From the NCBI RefSeq assembly GCF_036346615.1, contig NZ_CP107836.1:3162001-3226000 (forward strand): 64,000 nucleotides of DNA, written 5' to 3'. Below, piece after piece: positions 15,133 to 23,780 of the stretch; positions within the stretch are counted from its first letter, which is position 1; the number at the start of each line of letters is the position of its first letter. The notes under the pieces were generated by a model. The model had not been told where the DNA came from, did no database searches, and worked only from the letters and a program-made list of their open reading frames with translations. The stretch is from Streptomyces sp. NBC_00523 (GTDB taxonomy: Bacteria > Actinomycetota > Actinomycetes > Streptomycetales > Streptomycetaceae). The position numbers and the translations under genes are program-made.

Positions 15133-16586
15133 AATCCGTATTCCTTCCACCGGCGGTCGACCATCGCCGCCGTCTCCGGGTCCGACTCGACCATGTCGGG
15201 CCAGCCCCCGTCTCGCGTGTACCCCTCCTCGGGCCACTTCCGCGTCGCGTCGATGCCCGCCTTGCCGCCCCAGAACTGCTGGTACGAGGCGTGGTCGAGG
15301 TGGTCGACGGGGCCCTCGGTGACCACCAGGTCGCGGGCGTAGTCCGTGTTGCCGAGGGCCCGCCAGGACACCTCGTGCAGATCGTGGACGTCGCAGTCGG
15401 AGTCCACGACGACGATCAGCTTCGTCAGCGACATCATGTGCGCGCCCCAGATCGCGCTCATCACCTTCTGCGCGTGCTTCGGGTACTTCTTGTCGATCGA
15501 GACGATCGCGCAGTTGTGGAAGCCGCCGGACTCCGGCAGGTGGTAGTCCACGATGTCCGGAACGATGATCTTGAGCAGCGGCAGGAAGAACCGCTCCGTG
15601 GCCCGCCCGAGCGGCCCGTCCTCGGTCGGCGGCCGGCCGACCACGATGGACTGGAGCAGCGGCCGCTTGCGCATGGTGACGCAGTCGATCGTCAGTGCGG
15701 GGAACGGTTCCTGCGGGGTGTAGAACCCGGTGTGGTCGCCGAACGGCCCCTCGGGCAGCGTCTTGCCCGGCTCCAGCCAGCCCTCGATGACGACCTCGGC
15801 GTTGGCCGGGACCTGGAGCGGCACGGTCTTGCAGTCGACCATCTCGATCCGCTTGCCCTGGAGGAACCCGGCGAACATGTACTCGTCGATGTCCTCGGGC
15901 AGCGGCGCGGTGGAGGCGTACGTGACGGCGGGCGGCGCCCCGAACGCGATGGCGACGGGCAGCCGCTCCCCGCGCCGGGCGGCGACCTGGTAGTGGTTGC
16001 GGCTGTCCTTGTGGATCTGCCAGTGCATCCCGATGGTGCGCCGGTCGTGCCGCTGGAGCCGGTAGAGCCCGAGGTTGCGGATGCCGGTCTCGGGATGCTT
16101 GGTGTGGGTGAGCCCCAGGTTGAAGAAGGAGCCGCCGTCCTTGGGCCAGGTGAACAGCGCGGGCAGCTGGTCCAGGTCCACGTCGTCCCCGGTGAGGACG
16201 ACCTCCTGGACCGGCGCGTTCTCGCCCTTCACCTTCTTCGGCGGCACGTGCACCATCGAGCCGAGCTTCCCGAAGGCCTCCCGCACCCCGACGAACCCGT
16301 GCGGCAGCTCGGGCCTGAGCAGCCCGCCGATCTTCTCGCTGATCTCACCGTAGGACTTCAGCCCGAGCGCCTTGAGCAGCCGCTTGTCTGTCCCGAAGAC
16401 GTTCATGGCCAGGGGCATCGAGGACCCCTTGACGTTCTCGAAGAGCAGCGCGGGCCCGCCGGCCTTGTTCACCCGGTCGACGATCTCACCGACCTCCAGA
16501 TAGGGGTCGACCTCGGCCTTGATGCGCTTGAGCTCGCCCTCGCGCTCCAGAGCCCGGAGGAGGGATCGAAGATCGTCGTAAGCCAT
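15129..16586 (-). CDS. UbiD-family menaquinone biosynthesis decarboxylase (MqnL-like)
   Basis: A 485-residue prenyl-FMN-dependent decarboxylase of the UbiD family, probably acting on the 1,4-dihydroxy-6-naphthoate-derived intermediate. Conserved features include the LLFENVKGSSMPLAMNVFG region near residue 47 and EGPFGDHTGFYTPQEP near 280, which lines the active site with the catalytic acid. Full-length for the family. It is first in a unit with mqnP and depends on UbiX encoded 1.6 kb away. Confidence 0.9.
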   Translation of the reverse strand: MAYDDLRSLLRALEREGELKRIKAEVDPYLEVGEIVDRVNKAGGPALLFENVKGSSMPLAMNVFGTDKRLLKALGLKSYGEISEKIGGLLRPELPHGFVGVREAFGKLGSMVHVPPKKVKGENAPVQEVVLTGDDVDLDQLPALFTWPKDGGSFFNLGLTHTKHPETGIRNLGLYRLQRHDRRTIGMHWQIHKDSRNHYQVAARRGERLPVAIAFGAPPAVTYASTAPLPEDIDEYMFAGFLQGKRIEMVDCKTVPLQVPANAEVVIEGWLEPGKTLPEGPFGDHTGFYTPQEPFPALTIDCVTMRKRPLLQSIVVGRPPTEDGPLGRATERFFLPLLKIIVPDIVDYHLPESGGFHNCAIVSIDKKYPKHAQKVMSAIWGAHMMSLTKLIVVVDSDCDVHDLHEVSWRALGNTDYARDLVVTEGPVDHLDHASYQQFWGGKAGIDATRKWPEEGYTRDGGWPDMVESDPETAAMVDRRWKEYGL

Positions 16587-16629
16587 GCAGACCAGTATCG
16601 GCCACCGGCTACTCTGGGCCCGTCACCGG

Positions 16630-16648
16630 GGCGGGGCAAAGCCCCGCC
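16630..16648 (+). repeat. GC-rich hairpin in the leader of the PLDc_N gene
   Basis: GGCGGGGC-AAA-GCCCCGCC is a perfect 8-base stem with a 3-base loop between divergent genes, 28 bases before the ATG at 16676. It is too far from any stop codon to be an ordinary terminator; it may be an attenuator or a transcript-stabilising hairpin. Confidence 0.4.
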
Positions 16649-16675
16649 AACTCTCCTCGGGGGGATCTTTCCACC

Positions 16676-17062
16676 ATGCTGCGGGCCCTGATCTACCTTC
16701 TGCCGCTGGCGCTGACGATCTTCGCGTTCATCGACTGCCTGAACACCCCGGAGGACGAGGCCAAGCACCTGCCGAAGATCGCCTGGGTGTTCATCATCCT
16801 GCTGTTCTGGATCGTCGGCCCGATCGTCTGGCTCGCCGCGGGCAAGGTCCGCCAGGCCCCCGCCGGAGGCCGTACGCCCTCCGAGTGGCACCGCAACCAC
16901 CGTCAGCAGTGGGTGGCCCCGGACGACAACCCGGACTTCCTGAAGTCGCTGAAGGAAGAAAACAAGAACGACGAGGCCCTGCTCAAGGACTGGGAGGCGG
17001 ACCTCCGCCGCCGCGAGGAGGAGCTGAAGCGCCGCGAGAACGGTACGGAGGAAGCCTCCTAG
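16676..17062 (+). CDS. PLDc_N domain membrane protein
   Basis: A 128-residue protein with two N-terminal transmembrane helices (about residues 2-21 and 34-55) carrying the PLDc_N signature (IDCLNTPEDEAKHLPKIAWV), then a cytoplasmic tail that becomes a highly charged helix (ADLRRREEELKRREN, about 108-122). The PLDc_N module is found alone in many actinobacteria without a phospholipase domain; function unknown. Stop overlaps by four bases the stop region of the convergent phosphotransferase gene. Confidence 0.8.
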   Translation: MLRALIYLLPLALTIFAFIDCLNTPEDEAKHLPKIAWVFIILLFWIVGPIVWLAAGKVRQAPAGGRTPSEWHRNHRQQWVAPDDNPDFLKSLKEENKNDEALLKDWEADLRRREEELKRRENGTEEAS

Positions 17063-17961
17063 GCGGCGCCCGCCGGGTCCAGGATCCGGGCCAGCGTGCG
17101 GCGGCCCAGGGTGCTCATCGGCGGATTGCTCTCCGCGTAGTACCAGACCAGGCCCATCGCCTGCTCGAACGCCCAGGCCCGGCCGCGCTCCCACTCCAGG
17201 TCGTCGCAGCCCAGCGCCCGGCGGAACACCTCGCGCGGGGCCGGGCCCAGCAGGTGCCAGGCGGCCACCAGGTCCAGCGCCGGGTCCGCCGGGCCGAAGC
17301 CCCCGGTGTCGAGCACGCCGCCGAGGCGGCCGTCCAGGACCAGGACGTTGCCGGGGATCAGGTCGCCGTGGTTCATCACGTCGGGGGCCGTACGCGGCAG
17401 CTCCCGGAAGCCGGTCCAGAGCGCGCGCAGCGGGGCCACGTCGAGCAGGCCCTCGCTCCCCGCGAAGCACGTGTCCATCCAGCCGTCGTGGTCGGCGATC
17501 ACCCCGCCGCGCCCCCCGCCGCCGAAGGTCCGCCCGTGCGTGGGGGCGTCGCGGAGGCCGGCGACGAAGTCCGCGAGGTCCTGGGCGAAGGCGTCGGAGG
17601 CCGCCGGGTCGGCTTCGAAGGCGTTGGTCCCCGGGAGCCAGGTCTGGACGGCCCAGGGCATGGGGTAGCCGGCTCCGGGCGCGCCCAGGGCGACCGGTTC
17701 CGGGGCGGGGAAGTGGGAGGCGCGTGCCAGCTCCGCGGCCGCCCTGGCCTCCTGTTCGAGGGCGGCCAGGGCCTCGGCGGGGTCGGCCCGGTGCAGCGGG
17801 AAGCGTGCGGAGAGGCCGTCGCCGATGCGGAAGATGGTGTTCATCGTGCCGGTGGAGGCCAGGGGGCGGACGGCCTCACCGGCCCACTGCGGGAACTGGT
17901 CGCGGATCAGCGCCGCGACGGTCTGGGTGGTCACGTCCACCTGGTCGTCGTGCATGGTCAT
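17059..17961 (-). CDS. Aminoglycoside phosphotransferase (APH) family kinase
   Basis: A 300-residue APH-fold kinase. The ATP-lobe contains TGTMNTIFRIGDGLSARFP near residue 37. The Brenner motif is HGDLIPGNVLV (about residues 190-200) with catalytic Asp and metal-binding Asn intact, and the Mg site is GVLDTGGFGPADPALDLVA. Such orphan APH-like proteins phosphorylate small molecules of many kinds, so antibiotic resistance should not be assumed. ATG at 17961 is preceded by GGGGGAGGGG. It lies just past the terminator of the cytochrome operon. Confidence 0.85.
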   Translation of the reverse strand: MTMHDDQVDVTTQTVAALIRDQFPQWAGEAVRPLASTGTMNTIFRIGDGLSARFPLHRADPAEALAALEQEARAAAELARASHFPAPEPVALGAPGAGYPMPWAVQTWLPGTNAFEADPAASDAFAQDLADFVAGLRDAPTHGRTFGGGGRGGVIADHDGWMDTCFAGSEGLLDVAPLRALWTGFRELPRTAPDVMNHGDLIPGNVLVLDGRLGGVLDTGGFGPADPALDLVAAWHLLGPAPREVFRRALGCDDLEWERGRAWAFEQAMGLVWYYAESNPPMSTLGRRTLARILDPAGAA

Positions 17962-17985
17962 GCGCTGCCCCTCCCCCGGGGAAAG

Positions 17986-18025
17986 ACCGCTGCCCGCCCC
18001 GGCGGACCGGTGGCGGGCAGGCGGT
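17986..18025 (-). terminator. Terminator of the cytochrome c maturation operon
   Basis: A strong imperfect stem: ACCGC-TGCCCGCC (17986-17998) pairs with GGCGGGCA-G-GCGGT (18012-18025), with one bulged G. It stands 16 bases past the ccsB stop. Confidence 0.65.
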
Positions 18026-18041
18026 GTCGTCGTGGTGCGCG

Positions 18042-19124
18042 TCAGACGCCGGCGTACGAGTGCTTGCCGGTGACGAAGATGTTGACGCCGTAGTAGTTGA
18101 AGATCCAGCAGCCGAAGGCGATCAGGGCCAGGTAGGCGGCCTTGCGGCCCTTCCAGCCGGCGGTGGCGCGGGCGTGCAGGTAGGCGGCGTACGCGACCCA
18201 GGTGATGAAGGACCAGACCTCCTTGGGGTCCCAGCCCCAGTAGCGGCCCCAGGCGTCGCCCGCCCAGATCGCGCCCGCGATGATCGTGAACGTCCACAGC
18301 GGGAAGACGGCCGCGTTGATCCGGTACGAGAACTTGTCGAGGGACGACGCGGACGGCATCCGGGAGAGCACGGAACGGGCGAAGGAGCCCGGCTCCTCGC
18401 CGTTCGCGAGCTTGCTCTCGTAGCTGTCGCGGAAGAGGTAGATGAGCGTGCCGATGCCGCCGATGAAGAAGACCGCGCCGCAGACGATGGCGGTGGAGAC
18501 GTGGATCCACAGCCAGTACGAGTGGAGCGCGGGCACCAGCTGGTCGCTGGAGGTGTAGAGCACCGTGGTCGCGAGACCGAGGTCGAGGAGGATGGCCGTG
18601 ACCAGGATCAGGCCCATCCAGCGGACGTTCTTCTTCAGCGCGAGCAGGATCAGGTACGCGCCGACCGCCACCGTGGAGAAGGTGATGGAGAACTCGTACA
18701 TGTTGCCCCAGGGCGCGCGCTGCACGGAGAGCGCGCGGGCGACGACGCCGCCGGCCTCGACCAGGAAGGCGAGGACGGTCAGCGAGACCGCCATCCGCCC
18801 GTAGAGGTCGCCCTTGAAGGTGCCGCCCGCGGCGCCGGGCCCGTCCGGGACGTCCCGCGAGCCGGTGGCGGACCGGGTGATGACCTTGGGCTTCTCCAGG
18901 ACGGCGGTGCCACCGCCCTGGGTCGCGACCTGGACCTTCACCGTAGCGGCGGCGCCCTGCTCGGCGGTCAGCTCGGCGGCGGTGCGGCCGACCTTGCTGC
19001 GGCTGCCGAACACCCACTCCGCGATGTGCGCGAAGAAAGCCAGGGTGTAGACGGCCATGGACGAATAGATCAGCACATTGCTGGTGTGTGCCAGATTCTC
19101 GTTGGTTGCGGCGGCGAGATTCAC
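18042..19124 (-). CDS. ccsB: Cytochrome c biogenesis protein CcsB (ResC/CcsA)
   Basis: A 360-residue polytopic membrane protein, the haem-handling half of the System II cytochrome c synthase. The tryptophan-rich WWD motif WAGDAWGRYWGWDPKEVWS is near residues 270-288, with several conserved His residues in flanking transmembrane segments. A loop of about 80 residues after the first helix is variable, as in other actinobacteria. The GTG start overlaps the resB stop (GTGA), giving translational coupling in resA-ccdA-resB-ccsB. Confidence 0.93.
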   Translation of the reverse strand: MNLAAATNENLAHTSNVLIYSSMAVYTLAFFAHIAEWVFGSRSKVGRTAAELTAEQGAAATVKVQVATQGGGTAVLEKPKVITRSATGSRDVPDGPGAAGGTFKGDLYGRMAVSLTVLAFLVEAGGVVARALSVQRAPWGNMYEFSITFSTVAVGAYLILLALKKNVRWMGLILVTAILLDLGLATTVLYTSSDQLVPALHSYWLWIHVSTAIVCGAVFFIGGIGTLIYLFRDSYESKLANGEEPGSFARSVLSRMPSASSLDKFSYRINAAVFPLWTFTIIAGAIWAGDAWGRYWGWDPKEVWSFITWVAYAAYLHARATAGWKGRKAAYLALIAFGCWIFNYYGVNIFVTGKHSYAGV

Positions 19125-20842
19125 TTCTCAGCCCCTTCGGCGGGTTTTACGGAGGACGCCTCGGCGACGTCGCTGTCGGTGCCGGGCGCGGTGGGCGCCT
19201 CGGCGTTGAGCGTGACCGCGAGGTCGGCCAGCTCCTCGGGAAGCTTCGCGGACTCGCTGCGGCCTAGCCCGGCCATCTCGACCACGGTGACGCCGTCGGC
19301 GCCGCGCACGGCCCGGATCCAGACGCGTCGGCGCTGGATGAAAAGGGAGCCGGCGAGTCCGGCGATGGCGGCGACGGCACCGGTGAGCGCCCAGCCGCTG
19401 GCGGGCTGCTCGGAGATCTGGAAGCTCGCCCACTCCTGGAGGCCCTCGAAGGTGATGGAGCCGGCCCCGTCGGGCAGCTTCATCGTCTCGCCGACGAGGA
19501 GGCGCTGCTTGAGCTGCTTGCCCTTGGCGTCCTTGAACTCCTTCATCTTGCTCGTGTCCAGCTGGTACACGTTCTGCGCGATGCCGGAGTCGACGCCGAT
19601 GGAACCGTGGAAGCCGTTGAGCGCGAGGACGGGGAAGTCGGCGGCGGGGAACTGCGAGAACATCGTGCCCTTGCCGTTGCCCGCGAAGGTCGGCACGAAG
19701 AACGCCTGGAAGCCCAGCTGCTCGATCTTGCCGTTCTTGTTCCGGTAGCCGTCGAGCACCTTGATGGCGCCGCTCGACGTGACGTTGTTGTCGATGGGCA
19801 GCAGCGGGACGGCGGCCTTGTAGACCTCCTTGCCCCGGCCGTCCTTGACGGAGACGACGGGCGCGTAGCCGTGGGCGTTGAGGTAGACCTTGGTGCCGTT
19901 GACGACGAGGGGTTCGTTGACCTTGATGACCTTCTTCTCCGGCTTTCCGTACGCGCCGTCGGAGAAGGTCACGCGCGCCTCGTACGTACGCGGGGTGCCG
20001 ATCTGCGGCCCCTTGCGCTCGTACGTGCCGACGAAGTCGTCCAGGGTAAAGCTGAACGGGGTCAGCGACTCGTCGTCGTACAGCGAGCCGGACTTGAAGT
20101 TGTCGTACTGGGTGATCGTGTTGGAGAAGCCGTCGCCCTCGACGACCAGCTTGGCGCCCTCGTACTTGAAGAGCTGGCCCCAGGCGAAGGCGACGAGCAT
20201 CACGATGAGCGCGACGTGGAAGATCAGGTTGCCGGCCTCGCGCAGGTAGCCCTTCTCGGCGGCGACGGCGTCCCCGGCGAGGTGGGCCCGGTAGCGGCGC
20301 TTGCGGACGATCGCGAGCGCGGCCTCGTGGACCTTCTCGGGCTCGGCCTCGGTGCGCCAGGTGGTGTACGCGGGCAGCCGGGTGAGGCGTTTGGGGGCGC
20401 CCGGCGGGCGGCTGCGGAGCTGGCCGACGAAGGTGGCGGTGCGCGGGACGATGCAGCCGATGAGCGAGACGAACAGCAGGATGTAGATCGCGGAGAACCA
20501 CACCGAGCTGTAGACGTCGAAGAACTGGAGCTTCTCGTAGATCGGCGTGACGAAGGTGTGCGCGTCCTTGAACGTCTGCACCTTCAGCTCGTCCACGCTG
20601 TTCTGCGGGATCAGCGAGCCGGGGATGGCGCCGAGCGAGAGCAGGAAGAGCAGGATCAGCGCGACCCGCATGGAGGTCAGCTGGCGCCAGAACCAGCGGA
20701 TCCAGCCGATGACGCCCATGGCGGGGAGGTTCGCCAGGGTCTCCTCGCGGGGGGCGGTGGAGAGCTGGGAGCCGGCGGCGCCGAGCTCAGCTGCGTTCTC
20801 CTGGTCCCGCTCCTGGGAGCGGTTGGAGGTGGTGTTGCTCAT
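19121..20842 (-). CDS. resB: Cytochrome c biogenesis protein ResB
   Basis: A 573-residue System II protein that with CcsB moves haem across the membrane and ligates it to apocytochromes. Transmembrane helices lie near residues 60-80 (following MRVALILLFLLSLGAIPGSL), 115-135, 205-225 and 480-500, with a large extracytoplasmic domain between the last two. The C-terminal tail after the last helix is cytoplasmic and Ala/Glu-rich. Third in the operon. Confidence 0.92.
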   Translation of the reverse strand: MSNTTSNRSQERDQENAAELGAAGSQLSTAPREETLANLPAMGVIGWIRWFWRQLTSMRVALILLFLLSLGAIPGSLIPQNSVDELKVQTFKDAHTFVTPIYEKLQFFDVYSSVWFSAIYILLFVSLIGCIVPRTATFVGQLRSRPPGAPKRLTRLPAYTTWRTEAEPEKVHEAALAIVRKRRYRAHLAGDAVAAEKGYLREAGNLIFHVALIVMLVAFAWGQLFKYEGAKLVVEGDGFSNTITQYDNFKSGSLYDDESLTPFSFTLDDFVGTYERKGPQIGTPRTYEARVTFSDGAYGKPEKKVIKVNEPLVVNGTKVYLNAHGYAPVVSVKDGRGKEVYKAAVPLLPIDNNVTSSGAIKVLDGYRNKNGKIEQLGFQAFFVPTFAGNGKGTMFSQFPAADFPVLALNGFHGSIGVDSGIAQNVYQLDTSKMKEFKDAKGKQLKQRLLVGETMKLPDGAGSITFEGLQEWASFQISEQPASGWALTGAVAAIAGLAGSLFIQRRRVWIRAVRGADGVTVVEMAGLGRSESAKLPEELADLAVTLNAEAPTAPGTDSDVAEASSVKPAEGAEK

Positions 20843-20848
20843 TGGTAC

Positions 20849-21610
20849 TCAGATCCCCACCTGGAAGCCGTCCGACCAGCCCTGTAGTTCCTGCATCATG
20901 CTGCCCCACGCGCCTGTGAGCAGGAGCAGCCCGGTCACGATCATCATTCCGCCGCCGATGCGCATGACCCAGGCGTAGTGGCGCTTGACCCAGCCGAACG
21001 CGCCGAGCGCCTTGCGGAAGGCGACGGCGGCGAGCACGAAGGGGATGCCCAGGCCCAGGCAGTAGGCCACGGTCAGTATGGCGCCGCGTCCGGCGGTGCC
21101 CTGGTTCATCGCGAGGATGGACACCGAGCTGAGCGTGGGCCCGAGGCACGGGGTCCAGCCGATGCCGAAGAGGGCGCCGAGCAGCGGGGCGCCGACCAGC
21201 CCGGTCACCGGCTTCCGGTGGATACGGAACTCGCGCTGCGTCATCCACGGCATGAGGCCCATGAAGAAGACGCCCATGAGGATCATCAGCACGCCCAGCA
21301 CCTTGGTGAGGGGCCCGCTGTTGGCCTGGAGGGTGTCGCCGAAGAAGCCGAAGAGGGCGCCGCCGGATACGAAGACGGCGGTGAAGCCGGCGACGAAGAG
21401 CGAGGCGCCCGCGACCATCCGGCCGCGCCGGGCCTCGGCGAGGTCGGCGCCGCTGACCCCGGTGACGTAGCTGAGGTAGCCGGGGACGAGCGGCAGGACG
21501 CAGGGCGAGAAGAAGGAGACGAGCCCGCCGAGCAGGGCGATGGGCAGGGCGACCAGCAGGGCACCGTTGAGGACGGTGTTGTTCTGCATGGCGGCGGCGA
21601 GGGTGCTCAC
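20849..21610 (-). CDS. ccdA: CcdA-type thiol:disulfide transporter
   Basis: A 253-residue, six-helix membrane protein that passes electrons from cytoplasmic thioredoxin to extracytoplasmic thioredoxin-like proteins. The two redox cysteines are visible in SPCVLPLVPGYLSYV (about residue 36) and GWTPCLGPTLSS (about residue 155), each followed by the conserved proline. GTG start four bases after the resA stop. It supplies reductant to ResA, encoded just upstream. Confidence 0.92.
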   Translation of the reverse strand: MSTLAAAMQNNTVLNGALLVALPIALLGGLVSFFSPCVLPLVPGYLSYVTGVSGADLAEARRGRMVAGASLFVAGFTAVFVSGGALFGFFGDTLQANSGPLTKVLGVLMILMGVFFMGLMPWMTQREFRIHRKPVTGLVGAPLLGALFGIGWTPCLGPTLSSVSILAMNQGTAGRGAILTVAYCLGLGIPFVLAAVAFRKALGAFGWVKRHYAWVMRIGGGMMIVTGLLLLTGAWGSMMQELQGWSDGFQVGI

Positions 21611-21614
21611 CTGA

Positions 21615-22223
21615 TCACTTCTCCGCGATCAGCGGGTCGAGCATCTTGTGCAGGTCGGTGTCGTCCATCGGGCCCACGAAGCGGGCGGCGAGCTTGCCGT
21701 CCCGGTCGATCACGACGGTCGACGGGATGGACTGGAGCCTGAAGGTGCCCTTGGGGAAGCGCAGCAGGAGCTTGCCGGTCCGGTCGTAGAAGCTGGGGTA
21801 CGGGGTCCCGTGGCTCTCTTCGAACTGCACGGCGTTGCTCTTGGAGTTGTCGCGGGTGTTGATGCCCACGAACTGCACGCCCTTGTCCTTCGTGTCCTCG
21901 GCGACCTGCTTGAAGTACTTCGCTTCGAGCCGGCAGGGGGCGCACCAGGAGCCCCAGGCGTTGAGGACGATGATCTTGCCCTTGTAGTCGGCGAGATCGA
22001 GCTGTTTGCCGTCCACGGTCTCGCCGTCGAGCTCCGGTGCGTCGGCGCGCTCGCTCTTGGGTGCGGTGGCGATGCCACCGCTGCCCGTGACGAAGTTGGT
22101 GTCGCCGCCGCCGCTGGTCTTGGTGCCGGAGTCGCACGCGGTCAGCGTGACGGCGAGGGCGGCGGCCGCCAGGGGGGCGGCGAGCAGCGTGAAGCGGCGT
22201 CGGGGTGCGCGGCCATGGCTCAT
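21615..22223 (-). CDS. resA: ResA/TlpA-like thioredoxin lipoprotein
   Basis: A 202-residue exported thioredoxin that keeps apocytochrome c cysteines reduced. It has an N-terminal Arg-rich signal with a lipobox ending LTAC (Cys about residue 33), and the active site WCAPC near residue 98 within NAWGSWCAPCRLE. The Pro opposite the active site is in IPSTVVI. The ATG at 22223 lacks an obvious ribosome site, but the signal peptide begins naturally here. First gene of the resA-ccdA-resB-ccsB operon. Confidence 0.9.
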   Translation of the reverse strand: MSHGRAPRRRFTLLAAPLAAAALAVTLTACDSGTKTSGGGDTNFVTGSGGIATAPKSERADAPELDGETVDGKQLDLADYKGKIIVLNAWGSWCAPCRLEAKYFKQVAEDTKDKGVQFVGINTRDNSKSNAVQFEESHGTPYPSFYDRTGKLLLRFPKGTFRLQSIPSTVVIDRDGKLAARFVGPMDDTDLHKMLDPLIAEK

Positions 22224-22257
22224 GTGAAAAGTTTCGCATGGCCGTTCCGGGGATCTT

Positions 22258-22277
22258 GGGCACCCCCCTCGGTGCCC
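22258..22277 (-). terminator. Short hairpin between the deacetylase gene and resA
   Basis: GGGCACC (22258-22264) pairs with GGTGCCC (22271-22277). It lies 14 bases after the deacetylase stop and may end that transcript or attenuate read-through into resA. Confidence 0.45.
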
Positions 22278-22290
22278 GTAAAGCCCGTTG

Positions 22291-23571
22291 TCAGGCTCGT
22301 TTAAAGAAGGTGTTCCAGCCGCCCGCGGGTGCTTCGCCGACCTGGAGTGTACGGAGCTTGTCGAGGACCGCCGGGTCCTGGACGTCGAGCCAGTCCACGA
22401 ACTGCCGGAAGGAGACGAGGCGCACATCCGGCTTTCCGGCGATCTGCTTGAGCGCTTCCTCGACGGCGTCCATATAGATGCCGCCGTTCCACTCCTCGAA
22501 GTGGTTTCCGATGTAGAAGGGCGCGCGGTTCGTCTCGTAGGCGCGCTTGAATCCGCTGAGGTAGGACTGCGTGGCCTGTTCGCGCCAGCCGGGATAGCGG
22601 GAGGGCATTCCCTTGGTCGAGTTCTGCGACTGGTTGGCGAGGATGTTGTAGTCCATGGAGAGGACTTCGAAGGTGTGCCCGGGGAAGGGGATGCCCTGGA
22701 GCGGCAGGTCCCAGACGCCCTGGCGTTTGACGGGCCAGACCTGGGTGCCGCCGGGCGAGCTGGCGTCGTAGCGCCAGCCGAGCTTCTTGGCGGTGGGCAG
22801 CAGGTTGTCCTGGCCGAGGAGGCAGGGGGTGCGGCCGCCGACGAGTTCCTTGCGGTAATCGAAGGGGAGCGATTCCTCGTTGTCCCAGCCGGTGTTGGTG
22901 CGCCATTGGGTGACGAAGGAGATCGCCTGGTCGATTTCGCTCTGCCACTGGGCGGGGGTCCAGTTGCCGACCGATCCGGATCCGGCGCAGAAATGCCCGT
23001 TGAAGTGGGTGCCGATCTCGTGGCCGTCGAACCAGGCCTGCCGGACGTTCTTCAGCGTCTCCTTGAGGTGGGCATCGGTGAGATAGCCGATGTCGGAGGC
23101 GCCGACGGGGTTGTTCGGCGGGCGGTAGAGCGTTTTCTTCGATTCCGGCAGGAGATAGAGGCCGGAGAGGAAGAACGTCATCGACGCCTCGTGTTCCCGG
23201 GCGAGTTCGAGAAAGCGCGGGAAGAGCCCGTTGCCGACCTCGCCGGCCCCGTCCCAGGAAAAGATCACGAACTGCGGCGGCTTCTGCCCGGGTTCCAGCG
23301 GCACGGGGGCCTGCGGCTGCTTCGGCTGCTTTCCGGTGTAGGCGGTGGAACCGTCGCCGATGGCGCGGACGTCCTTCTTGTTCCCGGCGCCCTTCGAGGT
23401 GCCGCCGGCCTTCTGGCCCGCGGCGCCCTTGTCGGGGCTCGGGCTTCCGTCTCCAGCGCCGGGGCCGGAGGAGCCGGCGGTGCCGCACCCCGCCATTCCG
23501 GCGGCGGCCGCGGCACCGAGACCGGCTCCGAGCAATCCCCTTCGGCTGATCTCACGCATGCGGCTTCCCAT
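22291..23571 (-). CDS. Polysaccharide deacetylase-like Tat-exported lipoprotein
   Basis: A 426-residue extracytoplasmic protein. The N-terminus has a twin-arginine-like SRRGLLG motif, a hydrophobic stretch and a lipobox (MAGC), then a Gly/Ser/Pro/Lys-rich linker of about 60 residues. The remainder has NodB-fold features: SWDGAG in place of the usual TFDDG near residue 120, and a metal-binding-like HEIGTHFNGH (HxxxH pattern) near residue 205. A cell-wall or polysaccharide deacetylase is the best guess, but the altered first motif leaves catalytic ability uncertain. The start could be four codons further in. It lies between hemL/phosphatase and the cytochrome operon. Confidence 0.7.
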   Translation of the reverse strand: MGSRMREISRRGLLGAGLGAAAAAGMAGCGTAGSSGPGAGDGSPSPDKGAAGQKAGGTSKGAGNKKDVRAIGDGSTAYTGKQPKQPQAPVPLEPGQKPPQFVIFSWDGAGEVGNGLFPRFLELAREHEASMTFFLSGLYLLPESKKTLYRPPNNPVGASDIGYLTDAHLKETLKNVRQAWFDGHEIGTHFNGHFCAGSGSVGNWTPAQWQSEIDQAISFVTQWRTNTGWDNEESLPFDYRKELVGGRTPCLLGQDNLLPTAKKLGWRYDASSPGGTQVWPVKRQGVWDLPLQGIPFPGHTFEVLSMDYNILANQSQNSTKGMPSRYPGWREQATQSYLSGFKRAYETNRAPFYIGNHFEEWNGGIYMDAVEEALKQIAGKPDVRLVSFRQFVDWLDVQDPAVLDKLRTLQVGEAPAGGWNTFFKRA

Positions 23572-23708
23572 CTGCGGTCGTTTTGCCTTAAGTCCATACA
23601 AACTGGCAATCGCTTAGATGGGAGGAGCCACACGGAGGTTCCCCCGGATAGCACAAAATTCTTTACGAAACCAGCCCCGGACATTGACCGAACAGAGGTA
23701 CTAGCTCC

Positions 23709-23730
23709 AGCCCGTCCGGCGATTGAGGAC
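23709..23730. repeat. Streptomyces-type intergenic repeat (CCGTCCGGCGATTGAGG)
   Basis: The sequence CCGTCCGGCGATTGAGGAC stands between the deacetylase and phosphatase genes. From memory, near-identical copies occur in great number between genes of many Streptomyces genomes. I see only this copy in the window. Function unknown. Confidence 0.45.
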
Positions 23731-23780
23731 AAAACGCCCGCCGAGGTCGACCCGGGCGGGGACTCCGGCCCGCAGGGCCG

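Noticed and set aside
17059..17961. APH-like kinase as an antibiotic resistance gene
   Set aside because: Motifs show only the kinase fold; there is no feature or neighbour that links it to aminoglycosides.
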